Both the position numbers and the translations under genes were made by a program. A stretch of DNA of 64,000 bases from Billgrantia azerbaijanica (lineage in GTDB: Bacteria; Pseudomonadota; Gammaproteobacteria; Pseudomonadales; Halomonadaceae): contig SBLD01000001.1 of the NCBI GenBank assembly GCA_004551485.1, positions 502,938 through 566,937 of the forward strand. Direction: 5' to 3'. The notes under the pieces are model-generated. The model ran no database searches and was not told the DNA's origin. It saw only the letters and a list, made by a program, of their open reading frames with translations. The stretch's first letter is position 1; each line of letters starts with the position of its first letter. This document shows, in pieces, positions 30,547 through 39,570 of the stretch.

Positions 30547-31275
30547 ATGCTGAGCCTGCGACAGAAGCCCCATCCCCACGCGCCCAACTGGCCGGAGTAT
30601 TTCCGGCAGCGCGCCGCGGCCGCCCATTCGCCGCTGCTGGCACGCTACTTCGAGACCGGCATGCCGTCGCCGCACACGCCCATCGGCGAGGTGGAGATGG
30701 TCGCCCTCGACCTGGAGACCACCGGCATGGACCCGCGGCGCCACGCCATCGTCAGCGTCGGCATGGTGCCCTTCACCCTGTCGCGGGTGCGCCTGGCCGA
30801 ACGCCGCTACTGGGTGGTGCGGCCCACCCGGCCGCTCTCCAGCAAGTCGATCACCCTGCACCGCATCACCCACTCCGAGATCGCCGATGCGCCCGACCTG
30901 GCGCACATCCTGCCCGAACTGCTCGAGATGCTGACCGGTCGCCTGGCCGTGGTGCACTTCCGCCACATCGAGCGCCCCTTCCTGAATGCGGCGGTGAAGG
31001 CACGCCTCGGCGGCGAGGGGCTGCGCTTCCCGGTGATCGACACCATGTCGCTCGAGGCACGTCGCCACCGCCTCTCCCTGTGGGCACGCTTCCGGCGCTG
31101 GATGCGCCGTCCGCCCGTCTCCATCCGTCTGCACGACAGCCGTCTGCGCTATGGCCTGCCCCCCTACCAGGGCCACCATGCCCTGCTCGATGCGCTGGCG
31201 ACCGCCGAACTGCTCCAGGCGCAGATCGCCACCCACTACCGTCCCCAGACACCGATCGGGGAGCTGTGGAGCTGA
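30547..31275 (+). CDS. DnaQ-like 3'-5' exonuclease
   Basis: A 242-residue DEDDh-type exonuclease. Exo I is VALDLETTGMDPRRHAIVSVGMV (Asp and Glu ligands) and Exo III is HHALLDALATAELLQ with the general-base His and Asp. At the Exo II position the sequence is VVHFRHIERPFLNAAV, with Glu where most family members have Asp, which may be typical of this subgroup. It lacks the polymerase-associated features of the DnaQ epsilon subunit. It follows the DUF294 gene by 17 bases without a clear ribosome binding site, suggesting coupling. Confidence 0.87.
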   Translation: MLSLRQKPHPHAPNWPEYFRQRAAAAHSPLLARYFETGMPSPHTPIGEVEMVALDLETTGMDPRRHAIVSVGMVPFTLSRVRLAERRYWVVRPTRPLSSKSITLHRITHSEIADAPDLAHILPELLEMLTGRLAVVHFRHIERPFLNAAVKARLGGEGLRFPVIDTMSLEARRHRLSLWARFRRWMRRPPVSIRLHDSRLRYGLPPYQGHHALLDALATAELLQAQIATHYRPQTPIGELWS

Positions 31276-31420
31276 ACCGGTCAAGGCAATGCCTGGTCGA
31301 TGGCAGCGGAGGGGGAGTGCACCTTATGGAGGCTTGGTCTGGCAAGGCGACTGCCTCAGAATAGGCTGGATCCCCATCATGCCACGGACGGGCGCAGTGC
31401 ATTGATTGCATGAGGTCGCG

Positions 31421-33526
31421 GTGAATCGCAACAGCCAGTCGACAGCCGGCGAGAGTGCCGGCACCGATACCTTGCCTGTCGTGGGCCATATCCAGCCCTG
31501 TGGCTGGCTGCTGGTGCTGGATGCTGAGTGCAGCCGGCTGCTGCGTGCCAGCGCCAACCTGACCGAGCTGAGCGGCCTTACGCTGGCCGAGAGCGTGGCT
31601 GCCGGCCCGGAGCGGTTGTTGGGGCGTCGCCTGATGGTCAGGCTGCGTCGCGATCTCAAGGGGCGCGCCCGCCTGCCAGGGCCGCTGATCGTTCAGCGCG
31701 AATTGGCCGGGCGGCTCACCCGGCTACAGGTCCATGCCCATCGCCACGGCGAGCGCGCGGTGGTGGAGATCGAGCCGATGCCCCGTCAGGGACGACGCCG
31801 GTTGATGGGGCGCGTCACCGAGTGGCTGCGCGTCATTGCCGAGAGCGAGAGCCCCGAGGTGCTGCTCGACACCCTCGCCGCGGGGGTGGCCGAGCTGACC
31901 GACCTCGACCGGGTGGTGGTGTGCCGCTTCGATGCCGACTGGCATGGCAAGGTGGTGGCCGAGCGGCTGGCCCCGGGGGGCGTGTCGCTGCTTGGCCAGC
32001 ACTTCCCGGCCAGCGACTTTCCGCCCCAGGCACGGAGTCAGCTCGAGCACTCCCCGGTGCGCAGCGTGCCCGACATGCAGGCGGCTCCGGTGGCGGTGGT
32101 CGACTGCCGGGGCAGCGACGGCGATCCGCGTGACGAGCTGGCCGGCAGCGTGTTGCGTGCCCCCTCCCGGGAGCAGGTCAGCTACCAGGAGCGGCTCGGC
32201 GTCGGTGCGCTGCTGTCGATCGCCCTGCAGGACCAGCAGGGGCTGTGGGGGCTGGTCATCGGGCACGGCATGGCGGCGCGGCCGCTATCCCCGGCGGTGC
32301 GAGATGCGGCGCGTGCCGTCGTGCAGATGGGCACCCAACGGCTCTTCCTGCTCAAGGCGCGCCAGGACGCGCGCTACCGCCAGCGCGTCCAGGAGAGCCG
32401 TGACCTGCTGTCGCGCGAGCGTTCGCGCCTGCCGAGCCCCGGGCAGTTGATCCGGCGACACGGCGAGACCTGGCTGGCGCTGTTCCAGGTCCAGGGGCTG
32501 GCGCTGGCGCACGAGGGCCAGCTGACCGCCTGCGGTCTGGTACCGAACCGCAAGGGGCTGGATGGCCTGGTCGCCCGGCTCGATATGGCCCATGACCACG
32601 AGGGTCCCTGGTACACCCAGGCCCTGGGCGAGCACCCGCTGGGGGATGGCCTGGAGCTTGGCGCTGCCTGCGGGCTGCTGGCGGTGCCGCTGCGGCTGCG
32701 TGCCGGGGCGCGCGACTGGCTGCTGCTGTTTCGCCACGAGCAGGTCGAGACGCTGGTCTGGGCGGTGGCCCCTGGCGAGGCGGCGCGCCATACCGCCGTG
32801 CGGGCCCCGCTGCCCGGTCGCCACACGGCATGGCGCGAGGAGGTCAGCGGTCGCAGCCTGGCCTGGCAGCGCATCGAGCGGCTGGCCGCCATGGATCTTG
32901 GCGAGGACCTGGCGCTGGCGCTCTCCGCCTACGAGATCGACCGCCTCAACCAGCGCCTGCACCACGAGCAGGCGGCCCTGGCCGAGGCCAACGCCCAGCT
33001 CGAGCAGCTGGCCCACTTCGACTCGTTGACCGGAGTGTGGAACCGCTACCGTGTGGAGCAGGCCATCGACGCCGAGCTGGCCGCCGCCGAGCGCTATGGG
33101 CGGCGCTTCGCCCTGCTGCTCCTCGATGCCGATCACTTCAAGCGCATCAACGACGACTTCGGCCACGAGATGGGCGACCGGGTGCTGCGTGCGGTCGCCC
33201 AGTGCGTGGCCCAATCGCTGCGCGGCTGCGACCACCTGGGCCGCTGGGGCGGCGAGGAGTTCGTGGTGCTGGCCACCGAAACCGATGCAACCGCCGCGGC
33301 CGGGCTGGCCGAGCGCCTGCGCCGGCTGATCGCCGATATGACGGTGGAAGGCCTGCCGCAGCCGGTGACGGCGAGCATCGGGGTGGCGGCCTGGAGCCCA
33401 GGCGATACGCGCAAGAGGCTCGTGCAGCGCGCCGATCGTGCCATGTACGAGGCCAAGCGGGCGGGCCGCAACCGTATCTGTCTGGCTCCCGTGGTCGCGT
33501 CTGCGGGTGAGGCTAGCGCGGGCTGA
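31421..33526 (+). CDS. Phytochrome-like diguanylate cyclase with altered chromophore sites
   Basis: A 701-residue protein with phytochrome architecture: PAS (about 20-110), GAF (about 135-305), PHY-like (about 315-510) and GGDEF (about 525-690). The diguanylate cyclase site is intact (GRWGGEEFVVL, with DADHFKRINDDFGHEMGD), so it should make cyclic-di-GMP. The sensory half departs from true bacteriophytochromes. There is no N-terminal biliverdin-binding Cys, and the PAS IQPHG motif reads IQPCG (Cys27). The GAF His of SPxHxEYLxNMG is replaced (SREQVSYQERLG). PASDFPPQAR retains the Asp motif. GTG 31421 is preferred (GAGG upstream) over TTG 31406. The gene is convergent with the next GGDEF/EAL gene. 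Confidence 0.87.
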   Translation: MNRNSQSTAGESAGTDTLPVVGHIQPCGWLLVLDAECSRLLRASANLTELSGLTLAESVAAGPERLLGRRLMVRLRRDLKGRARLPGPLIVQRELAGRLTRLQVHAHRHGERAVVEIEPMPRQGRRRLMGRVTEWLRVIAESESPEVLLDTLAAGVAELTDLDRVVVCRFDADWHGKVVAERLAPGGVSLLGQHFPASDFPPQARSQLEHSPVRSVPDMQAAPVAVVDCRGSDGDPRDELAGSVLRAPSREQVSYQERLGVGALLSIALQDQQGLWGLVIGHGMAARPLSPAVRDAARAVVQMGTQRLFLLKARQDARYRQRVQESRDLLSRERSRLPSPGQLIRRHGETWLALFQVQGLALAHEGQLTACGLVPNRKGLDGLVARLDMAHDHEGPWYTQALGEHPLGDGLELGAACGLLAVPLRLRAGARDWLLLFRHEQVETLVWAVAPGEAARHTAVRAPLPGRHTAWREEVSGRSLAWQRIERLAAMDLGEDLALALSAYEIDRLNQRLHHEQAALAEANAQLEQLAHFDSLTGVWNRYRVEQAIDAELAAAERYGRRFALLLLDADHFKRINDDFGHEMGDRVLRAVAQCVAQSLRGCDHLGRWGGEEFVVLATETDATAAAGLAERLRRLIADMTVEGLPQPVTASIGVAAWSPGDTRKRLVQRADRAMYEAKRAGRNRICLAPVVASAGEASAG

Positions 33527-35306
33527 GCCAGCGGCTGGCAAAGGTTTCGGCATCCACCGGGCGGCCGAAATGGAAGCCCTGCACCCCGGTGCAGCCCAGC
33601 GCGCGCAGCGCCTCGGCCTGCTCGGCACTCTCCACGCCTTCGGCCACCGTCTGCATGCCCAGCGTCTGCGCCATGGCGATGATGGTGGCGACGATGGCGT
33701 GGTCGTGGCTGCTCTTGAGCATGTCCCGCACGAAGGACATGTCGATCTTCAGGGTATCGGCGGCGAAACGCTTGAGGTAGGAGAGCGACGAGTAGCCGGT
33801 ACCGAAATCGTCGATCGCCATGCCGATACCCGCTTCGCACAGGGTGCGAGTGATGCGCACCGTCTGTTCCGGATTGCGCATCAGGCCGCTCTCGGTGAGC
33901 TCGAGGCCCAGCAGTCCGGGCGGCATCTGGGTGGCCAACTGCTGCACGTGCTCGGCCAGTCGTGGGTCATCCATCTGCTGGGCCGAGACGTTCACGCACA
34001 GCCGTCCCGGGAAGGGCGTGCCCTGCCGCGCCCAGGTCTGCAGCTGGCGACAGGCCGCGCTCAGCACCCAGTCGCCGAGTGCCCGGATCAATCCCTGTCC
34101 CTCCGCCAGGGGAATGAACTCGCCGGGGCTGACCCAGCCGAGCTGCTCGTCGTGCCAGCGGCATAGTGCCTCGGCGCCGATCAGTTCGCCGCTCGCCAGG
34201 CTGAACTGCGGCTGGAAGTGCAGCGCCAGTCGTCCCTGGGCCAGGGCATCGATGAAGCGCGACTTGAGCAACTCGTGCTGGCGCAGCTCACGGGCCATGG
34301 CGGCGCTGAAGAAGCGCGTGCGGCTGCCGTCCTGCTTGGCGTGATTCAGCGCGATGCTGGCATTCTGGAGCAGCGCCGCGGCATCCTCGGCATCCTGGGG
34401 CAGGCGTGCCACTCCCACGCTGAGCGCCAGGTTGAAGCGCTGTTCGTCGAGGCGGATCGGCTCGGCCAGGCAGTGGCGATAGCGCTCCACGGCCTCGCCG
34501 AGCCGGGCTCGGTCTGCCGTCATCAACAGTGCCGCGAACTCGTCGCCGCCCAGGCGGGCGATGAACTCGTCTGCCTGGGTGGCTGCGCCGAAGCGGCCCG
34601 CGACGGCGGCCAGCAGGCGGTCGCCGCACTCGTGGCCCTGGGCCTCGTTGATCTGGCGGAAGCGCTGCAGGTCGAGATAGAGCAGCCCGAGGGCACCGTC
34701 CTGCTGACGGACCCGTTCGCATGCCTCGGTGAGTCGCTCCATGAAGTGCCGGCGGTTGGGCAGGCCCGTGATGCTGTCCCAGTAGGCGAGCTGCTCGATG
34801 CGGTGGTCGCTCGAGCGCCGCTCGCGCTCGGCGGCGTGGCGGGCGAATTCGGCTCCCGCCTGGGCGGCGGCGATGCGCAGTACCTCCGCGGCATAGTCGG
34901 GCAGGTCGAGCGGCTTGTCGTCGAGGATGGCCACCAGGCCCAGCAGCTCCCCCTGCGGCGAGCGCATGGGGACACCCATGTAGCTGACCACGCCCATCTC
35001 GCGCAGCAGGGGGTCGTCGGGAAAGCGCGCGCACACATCGTCGGGATAGCGACAGACGCGATCGTCCAGCACGTGCCCGCAAGGGGTGCCGGCCAGGGCA
35101 TAGCTCACCGGTGGCTGCAACTGGTTCTGCGCCCAGTGGGCAACGGTGCGGATGGTGGCGTTATCCGGCTGGACCGCGCCGATCAGGACATGACTCACGC
35201 CAAGGATGGCCGCCAGGTGGTCGACGAGTTGTTCGAACAGCTGTGGGGTGCCTGCCTTGCCCAGGCCATCGGCAAGCAGTCGAAAGGCATCTTCAGGGGC
35301 CATCAT
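33513..35306 (-). CDS. GAF-GGDEF-EAL cyclic-di-GMP protein
   Basis: A 597-residue cytoplasmic protein: GAF sensor (about 15-160), GGDEF (about 180-335) with an intact RLGGDEFAALL, and EAL (about 350-590) with GAEALCRWH, LELTESGLM, MAIDDFGTGYSSLSYLKRF and TVAEGVESAEQAEALRALGC. Both enzymatic signatures look complete, so it could synthesise or degrade cyclic-di-GMP. No membrane segment is seen. Its 3' end overlaps the phytochrome-like gene by 14 bases on the opposite strand, and its start is divergent from the next EAL gene. The open frame continues far upstream but is antisense to that gene; MMAPEDAF is the natural start, with AAGGAG 13 bases before it. Confidence 0.9.
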   Translation of the reverse strand: MMAPEDAFRLLADGLGKAGTPQLFEQLVDHLAAILGVSHVLIGAVQPDNATIRTVAHWAQNQLQPPVSYALAGTPCGHVLDDRVCRYPDDVCARFPDDPLLREMGVVSYMGVPMRSPQGELLGLVAILDDKPLDLPDYAAEVLRIAAAQAGAEFARHAAERERRSSDHRIEQLAYWDSITGLPNRRHFMERLTEACERVRQQDGALGLLYLDLQRFRQINEAQGHECGDRLLAAVAGRFGAATQADEFIARLGGDEFAALLMTADRARLGEAVERYRHCLAEPIRLDEQRFNLALSVGVARLPQDAEDAAALLQNASIALNHAKQDGSRTRFFSAAMARELRQHELLKSRFIDALAQGRLALHFQPQFSLASGELIGAEALCRWHDEQLGWVSPGEFIPLAEGQGLIRALGDWVLSAACRQLQTWARQGTPFPGRLCVNVSAQQMDDPRLAEHVQQLATQMPPGLLGLELTESGLMRNPEQTVRITRTLCEAGIGMAIDDFGTGYSSLSYLKRFAADTLKIDMSFVRDMLKSSHDHAIVATIIAMAQTLGMQTVAEGVESAEQAEALRALGCTGVQGFHFGRPVDAETFASRWLSPR

Positions 35307-35537
35307 TGGCGGCAGGTGGCTCCTTCCCGTTACGGTGAGTGTGGTGAAAATATGCCTGAAGCGGCATTGGCGTGCCAGCCCGGCCCCCTCGTTCATCGGC
35401 ACAATGCGACGTAAGTCTGTCATATGCCTATGCCGATCGGCACCTGCAGGGACGGTGCCAGTGCGGTATCCTGCCCCGATGACGAGACAGGGAAGCCCGC
35501 GGCCGGCGCTTCTACGGCCTTCCGGAAGGATACAGCC

Positions 35538-37343
35538 ATGGCAATGCTGACAAGCGTGGGCGCTGACACGCTCGGGGTGTTCCTGCTCGGGGGCGTTGGC
35601 CTGGTCGCCATGCTGGTCGCGCTGCGGCGACGCTATCGCCGGGGGCCGTTGCGGCACAGTGCCGACGACTCGGCCAGCGAGGCCAAGCTGCGCATCGCCG
35701 CCATGGCTTTCGAGACCCACCTGGGCATGTTCATCACCGATGCCCGCGGCACCATCCTCGAGGTCAATCGCACCTTCAGTCGCATCACCGGCTATTCGGC
35801 CGTGGAGGTGCGCGGCCGCAATCCGCGGATGTGGAGTTCCGGCAAGCACGATGCGCGCTTCTATCAGCGCCTGTGGGCCACCCTGCGGCAGACTGGCCGC
35901 TGGCAGGGGGAGATCTGGAATCGTCGCAAGAACGGCGAGCTCTACCTGCAGTGGCTGACCATCAGTGCGGTCAAGGACGAGCAGGAGGCCGTGACCCATT
36001 ACGTGGCCACCCTCACCGACATGACCGAGCACCGGCGTGCCGAACAGGCGGCGCACTGGCTGGCCTTCTACGATCCGCTGACCGGGCTGCCCAACCGGCG
36101 CCTGCTGCTCGACCGCCTCGAGATGACGCTCAAGGGGGTGGGGGAGCCCGCCCAGCACGGCGCCCTGATGTTCATCGACCTGGATCACTTCAAGACCGTC
36201 AACGATACCCGGGGCCACCAGCAGGGCGATGCCCTGCTGCGGGAGGTGGCCCAGCGCCTGGAGCCCCTGGTGGGGCGGGGCGATACGCTGGCCCGCCTGG
36301 GCGGCGACGAGTTCATGGTGCTGCTGACCCGGCTGGGCGGCGATGCCCTGCGCGCGGCCCGTGTGGCCGAGCGGGTCGCCGAGAAGCTCTTGGCCGAGCT
36401 GGCGCGCGAGCACGCCATCGACGACCAGCGGTTCCAACTGAGCGGCAGCATCGGCATCGCCCTGTTCAGCGACCAGGGTGGCAGCGTCGATGAGGCCATG
36501 CAGCAGGCCGACATGGCCATGTACCAGGCCAAGGCGGCGGGGCGCAATGCCCTGCGTTTCTTCGACCCCGAGATGCAGGCGGAGGTGCTCGAGCGCATCA
36601 CCCTGGAGACCGAGCTGCGCCAGGCCCTGGCGAGTGACGAGCTGCAGCTGTTCTACCAGCCCCAGTTCGATGCCGCGGGGGGCGTGCAGGGCGTGGAGGC
36701 CCTGCTGCGCTGGCAGCACGCCGAGCGGGGATGGGTATCGCCCGGGGTGTTCATTCCGCTGGCCGAGGAGACGCGCCTGATGCTGCCGATCGGCGAATGG
36801 GTGCTGCGTACGGCCTGTCGGCAGCTGGCTGCCTGGCAGGGCAGCGCCAGTACCCGCGACTGGCAGGTGGCGGTGAACGTGAGCATCCTGCAGTTCCACG
36901 AGCCCGGCTTCGTCGAGCTGGTGGCTGCGGTACTGGCCGAGACGGGGGCGCCGGCCGACAAGCTCAAGCTCGAGGTCACCGAGTCGCTGCTGATGCGCGA
37001 CCCCGAGGACACCCGGCTCAAGATGTTGCGCCTGCGCGAGTGGGGCATTCGCTTCGCCCTCGACGACTTCGGTACCGGCTATTCGTCGCTGGCCTACTTG
37101 CAGCGCCTGCCGCTCGACCAGCTCAAGATCGACCAGTCGTTCGTGCGCGGCGTGGATGGGGACGCCACCAATGCGGCCATCGTCGAGGCGATCATCACCT
37201 TGAGCGCCACCCTGGCACTGGAGGTGCTGGCCGAAGGGGTGGAAACCCGTGCCGAGTGCGACTGGCTCGAGTCCCACGGCTGTTGCGCCTACCAGGGCTT
37301 CCTGCTCGGCCGACCCATGCCGGCCGCGGCGCTGCCCACCTGA
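35538..37343 (+). CDS. Membrane-anchored PAS-GGDEF-EAL cyclic-di-GMP protein
   Basis: A 601-residue protein with one N-terminal membrane helix (about 10-30, LGVFLLGGVGLVAMLVALRR). A PAS domain follows (about 50-165, MFITDARGTILEVNRTFSRITGYS), then GGDEF with LARLGGDEFMVLL, and EAL with VEALLRWQH, LEVTESLLM, FALDDFGTGYSSLAYLQRL and EVLAEGVETRAE. Both catalytic signatures are intact, so direction of activity cannot be decided. ATG 35538 is chosen for AAGGA upstream and the anchor directly after it. It is divergent from the GAF-GGDEF-EAL gene with 231 bases between starts. Confidence 0.9.
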   Translation: MAMLTSVGADTLGVFLLGGVGLVAMLVALRRRYRRGPLRHSADDSASEAKLRIAAMAFETHLGMFITDARGTILEVNRTFSRITGYSAVEVRGRNPRMWSSGKHDARFYQRLWATLRQTGRWQGEIWNRRKNGELYLQWLTISAVKDEQEAVTHYVATLTDMTEHRRAEQAAHWLAFYDPLTGLPNRRLLLDRLEMTLKGVGEPAQHGALMFIDLDHFKTVNDTRGHQQGDALLREVAQRLEPLVGRGDTLARLGGDEFMVLLTRLGGDALRAARVAERVAEKLLAELAREHAIDDQRFQLSGSIGIALFSDQGGSVDEAMQQADMAMYQAKAAGRNALRFFDPEMQAEVLERITLETELRQALASDELQLFYQPQFDAAGGVQGVEALLRWQHAERGWVSPGVFIPLAEETRLMLPIGEWVLRTACRQLAAWQGSASTRDWQVAVNVSILQFHEPGFVELVAAVLAETGAPADKLKLEVTESLLMRDPEDTRLKMLRLREWGIRFALDDFGTGYSSLAYLQRLPLDQLKIDQSFVRGVDGDATNAAIVEAIITLSATLALEVLAEGVETRAECDWLESHGCCAYQGFLLGRPMPAAALPT

Positions 37344-37413
37344 CGACCCTGTCCGGAACGGCGACAGGCGGCCGGTGGCCGCCTGTCGTGGGTCAGGATG
37401 GTGGGTCGGCGTG

Positions 37414-39081
37414 TCAGGCGCGAGGCTCGCTCATCAATCCCTTGACGATGGCGTAGCAGGCCGCCAGCAGCACCAGGGTGAAGGGCAGGCCGGTGGTGAT
37501 CACCGCGGTCTGCAGCGCGGTCAGGCCGCCCCCCAGCAGCAGGGCGATGGCGACGGCGCCCTCGATGACGGCCCAGAAGATGCGCTGTGGCTTGGGCGCA
37601 TCCACCTTGCCACCGGCGGTGATGGAATCGATCACCAGCGAGCCGGAATCCGACGAGGTGATGAAGAACACCATCACCAGCACGATGCCCACGAAGGAGG
37701 TGATCGCGCTGAGCGGCAACTGGCCGAGCATCTCGAAGAGCTGCAGCTCGAGGGTCGCCTCGCGCACGCCTTCGAACCCCTCGTTGATCACCTGGTCGAT
37801 GGCAGTGCCACCGAAGGAGGTCATCCACAGCACCGACACCACGGAAGGCACCAGCAGCACGGCGATCAGGAACTCGCGGACCGTGCGCCCGCGGCTGACC
37901 CGGGCGATGAACATGCCGACGAAGGGCGACCAGGCGATCCACCACGCCCAGTAGAAGGCCGTCCAGCCCTGGGTGAAGTTGGCATCCTCGCGCCCGAAGG
38001 GCATGGAGAGCGCCGGCAGGTTCACGGCGTAGGAGACCAGGTTCTCGAAGAAGCCGGTCACGATCATCAGGGTGGGGCCGACGAGGATCACGAACAGCAG
38101 CAGCAGGCCGGCGAGCAGCATGTTGAGCTTCGACAGCTGCTGTACGCCCTTGTCGACGCCGAGCACCACCGAGACCAGCGCCACGGCGGTGATACCCATG
38201 ATCAGCAGCACCATGGTGGTGTTGGTGTCGGGTACGCCGAACAGGTAGCCGAGCCCCGCCGTGGCCTGGGTGGCGCCCAGCCCCAGAGAGGTGGCCAGAC
38301 CGAACAGGGTGGCGAAGACGGCGAGGATGTCGATGACATGCCCCGGCCAGCCCCACACGCGCTCGCCCAGCAGCGGGTAGAAGATCGAGCGCATGGTCAG
38401 CGGCAGCCCCTTGTTGTAGGAGAACAGCGCCAGGGCGAGCGCCACCACCGCATAGATGCCCCAGGGGTGCAGGCCCCAGTGGAAGATGGTGGCGGCCATG
38501 CCCAGCGAGATGGCGCCCGATTCATCGCCGGCCGCCGCGCCGAGCGGGGCCCAGTCGGTGCGCACCCCGTTCTCCATGGCGGTGCCGCCCATGGCGGTGT
38601 CGAAGTGGGTGATCGGTTCGGAGACGCCGTAGAACATCAGGCCGATGCCCATGCCGGCGGCGAACAGCATGGAGAACCAGCCCAGGTAGCTGAAGTCCGG
38701 CTTGGCATGCATGCCGCCGATCCTGACCTTGCCCAGGGGGGTGAAGATCAGCGCGACGGAGACGACCACGAAGATGTTGGCCGACAGCAGGAAGAACCAC
38801 GCCAGGTTGCCGGTGAAGAAGCTGAACAGGGCGTTGTAGATGGGTTCGACCTGGTCCTGCAGGGCTAGCGTGATGATCACGAAGAACAGGATCACCAGCG
38901 AGGAGAAGGTGAAGACCTTGCCGTGCAGGTCGAGGTTGATCCCCAAGGGGCTGGCGGTGACGTTGTCCTGGCCGATCACGTAGTCGGTGTCGATCAGGTT
39001 GGCCGGCCCTTCCGGCGCCGGTATGCCTTCCGAAGGCTGTTGCGCTGCCGCGGCGCCTTCGTCACGAGAGTGCTTTTCCAT
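37414..39081 (-). CDS. BCCT-family betaine/choline/carnitine transporter
   Basis: A 555-residue sodium- or proton-coupled carrier for trimethylammonium osmoprotectants. About twelve hydrophobic helices are visible. The family motifs GMGIGLMFYGVSEPITHF and the Trp-rich WTAFYWAWWIAWSPFVGMFIARVSRGRTVREF are present, together with FFITSSDSGSLVIDSITAGGK. The N-terminal cytoplasmic tail (about 55 residues) is acidic; the C-terminal tail is very short, unlike the regulatory tails of BetP or BetT. The substrate (glycine betaine, choline or ectoine) is not resolved. It is cotranscribed after uspA, 60 bases apart. Confidence 0.93.
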   Translation of the reverse strand: MEKHSRDEGAAAAQQPSEGIPAPEGPANLIDTDYVIGQDNVTASPLGINLDLHGKVFTFSSLVILFFVIITLALQDQVEPIYNALFSFFTGNLAWFFLLSANIFVVVSVALIFTPLGKVRIGGMHAKPDFSYLGWFSMLFAAGMGIGLMFYGVSEPITHFDTAMGGTAMENGVRTDWAPLGAAAGDESGAISLGMAATIFHWGLHPWGIYAVVALALALFSYNKGLPLTMRSIFYPLLGERVWGWPGHVIDILAVFATLFGLATSLGLGATQATAGLGYLFGVPDTNTTMVLLIMGITAVALVSVVLGVDKGVQQLSKLNMLLAGLLLLFVILVGPTLMIVTGFFENLVSYAVNLPALSMPFGREDANFTQGWTAFYWAWWIAWSPFVGMFIARVSRGRTVREFLIAVLLVPSVVSVLWMTSFGGTAIDQVINEGFEGVREATLELQLFEMLGQLPLSAITSFVGIVLVMVFFITSSDSGSLVIDSITAGGKVDAPKPQRIFWAVIEGAVAIALLLGGGLTALQTAVITTGLPFTLVLLAACYAIVKGLMSEPRA

Positions 39082-39141
39082 GGAGCCTTCTCCCTTCAGT
39101 TCGTGTTGGCGTGTCGTCAGGAACCTCCCGGAGGCCGGCGC

Positions 39142-39570
39142 TCACTGCTGCTTGGCCGGCCTGACCAGGAACACCGACACGTCGGTGTGGGTGGCGACCT
39201 TGCCGCCGTGGGATGGAATCAGCACGTCCAGGTGCTTCGGCGGATGGGTCGGCATGACCACCAGGTCGGCATCCACGTCGTCGACGGCCTCGATCAACAG
39301 ATCGTCGAGGTCGGCGATCGGGTCGGGGCTGGTGACGAGGTGCGTGCGGACCGGCTGGCCATGCACCTTGGCGCGCTCCTGGGCGAAGGTCTCCAGCTTC
39401 TGCCGGTACTCTTCCGGCGTGCGCGCCACGCTGCCCGGCGTGGTGGCGGTGACGCCGACATAGCAGACTTCCGCGTCGTAATGGCGGGCCAGGTCGGCCA
39501 CCGTTGCCAGGGAGGGTTCGAGCAGTTCGAGGTGTGCCAGATCGACCGGCACCATGATCGTGTGATACAT
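39142..39570 (-). CDS. Universal stress protein (UspA family)
   Basis: A 142-residue Usp-fold protein starting MYHTIMVPVDLAH and ending with the family's DVSVFLVRP strand. The ATP-binding loop of ATP-type Usps is degenerate here (MPTHPPKHLDVLIPSHGGKVATHTD), keeping only a GG pair. It lies immediately upstream of, and probably in the same transcript as, the BCCT transporter. A Usp (TeaD) encoded beside the ectoine transporter of Halomonas elongata regulates that transporter, so a regulatory link is plausible here by analogy only. Confidence 0.88.
   Translation of the reverse strand: MYHTIMVPVDLAHLELLEPSLATVADLARHYDAEVCYVGVTATTPGSVARTPEEYRQKLETFAQERAKVHGQPVRTHLVTSPDPIADLDDLLIEAVDDVDADLVVMPTHPPKHLDVLIPSHGGKVATHTDVSVFLVRPAKQQ

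Noticed and set aside
35307-37277. Upstream continuation of the minus-strand frame of the GAF-GGDEF-EAL gene, giving an apparent 1254-residue protein
   Set aside because: It is antisense to the intact PAS-GGDEF-EAL gene at 35538-37343 and has no domain character; the GAF protein has its own start at 35306.
37249-38868. Long plus-strand frame opposite the BCCT gene
   Set aside because: Extremely His/Gln/Gly/Asp-rich antisense translation; the BCCT protein on the minus strand is unambiguous.
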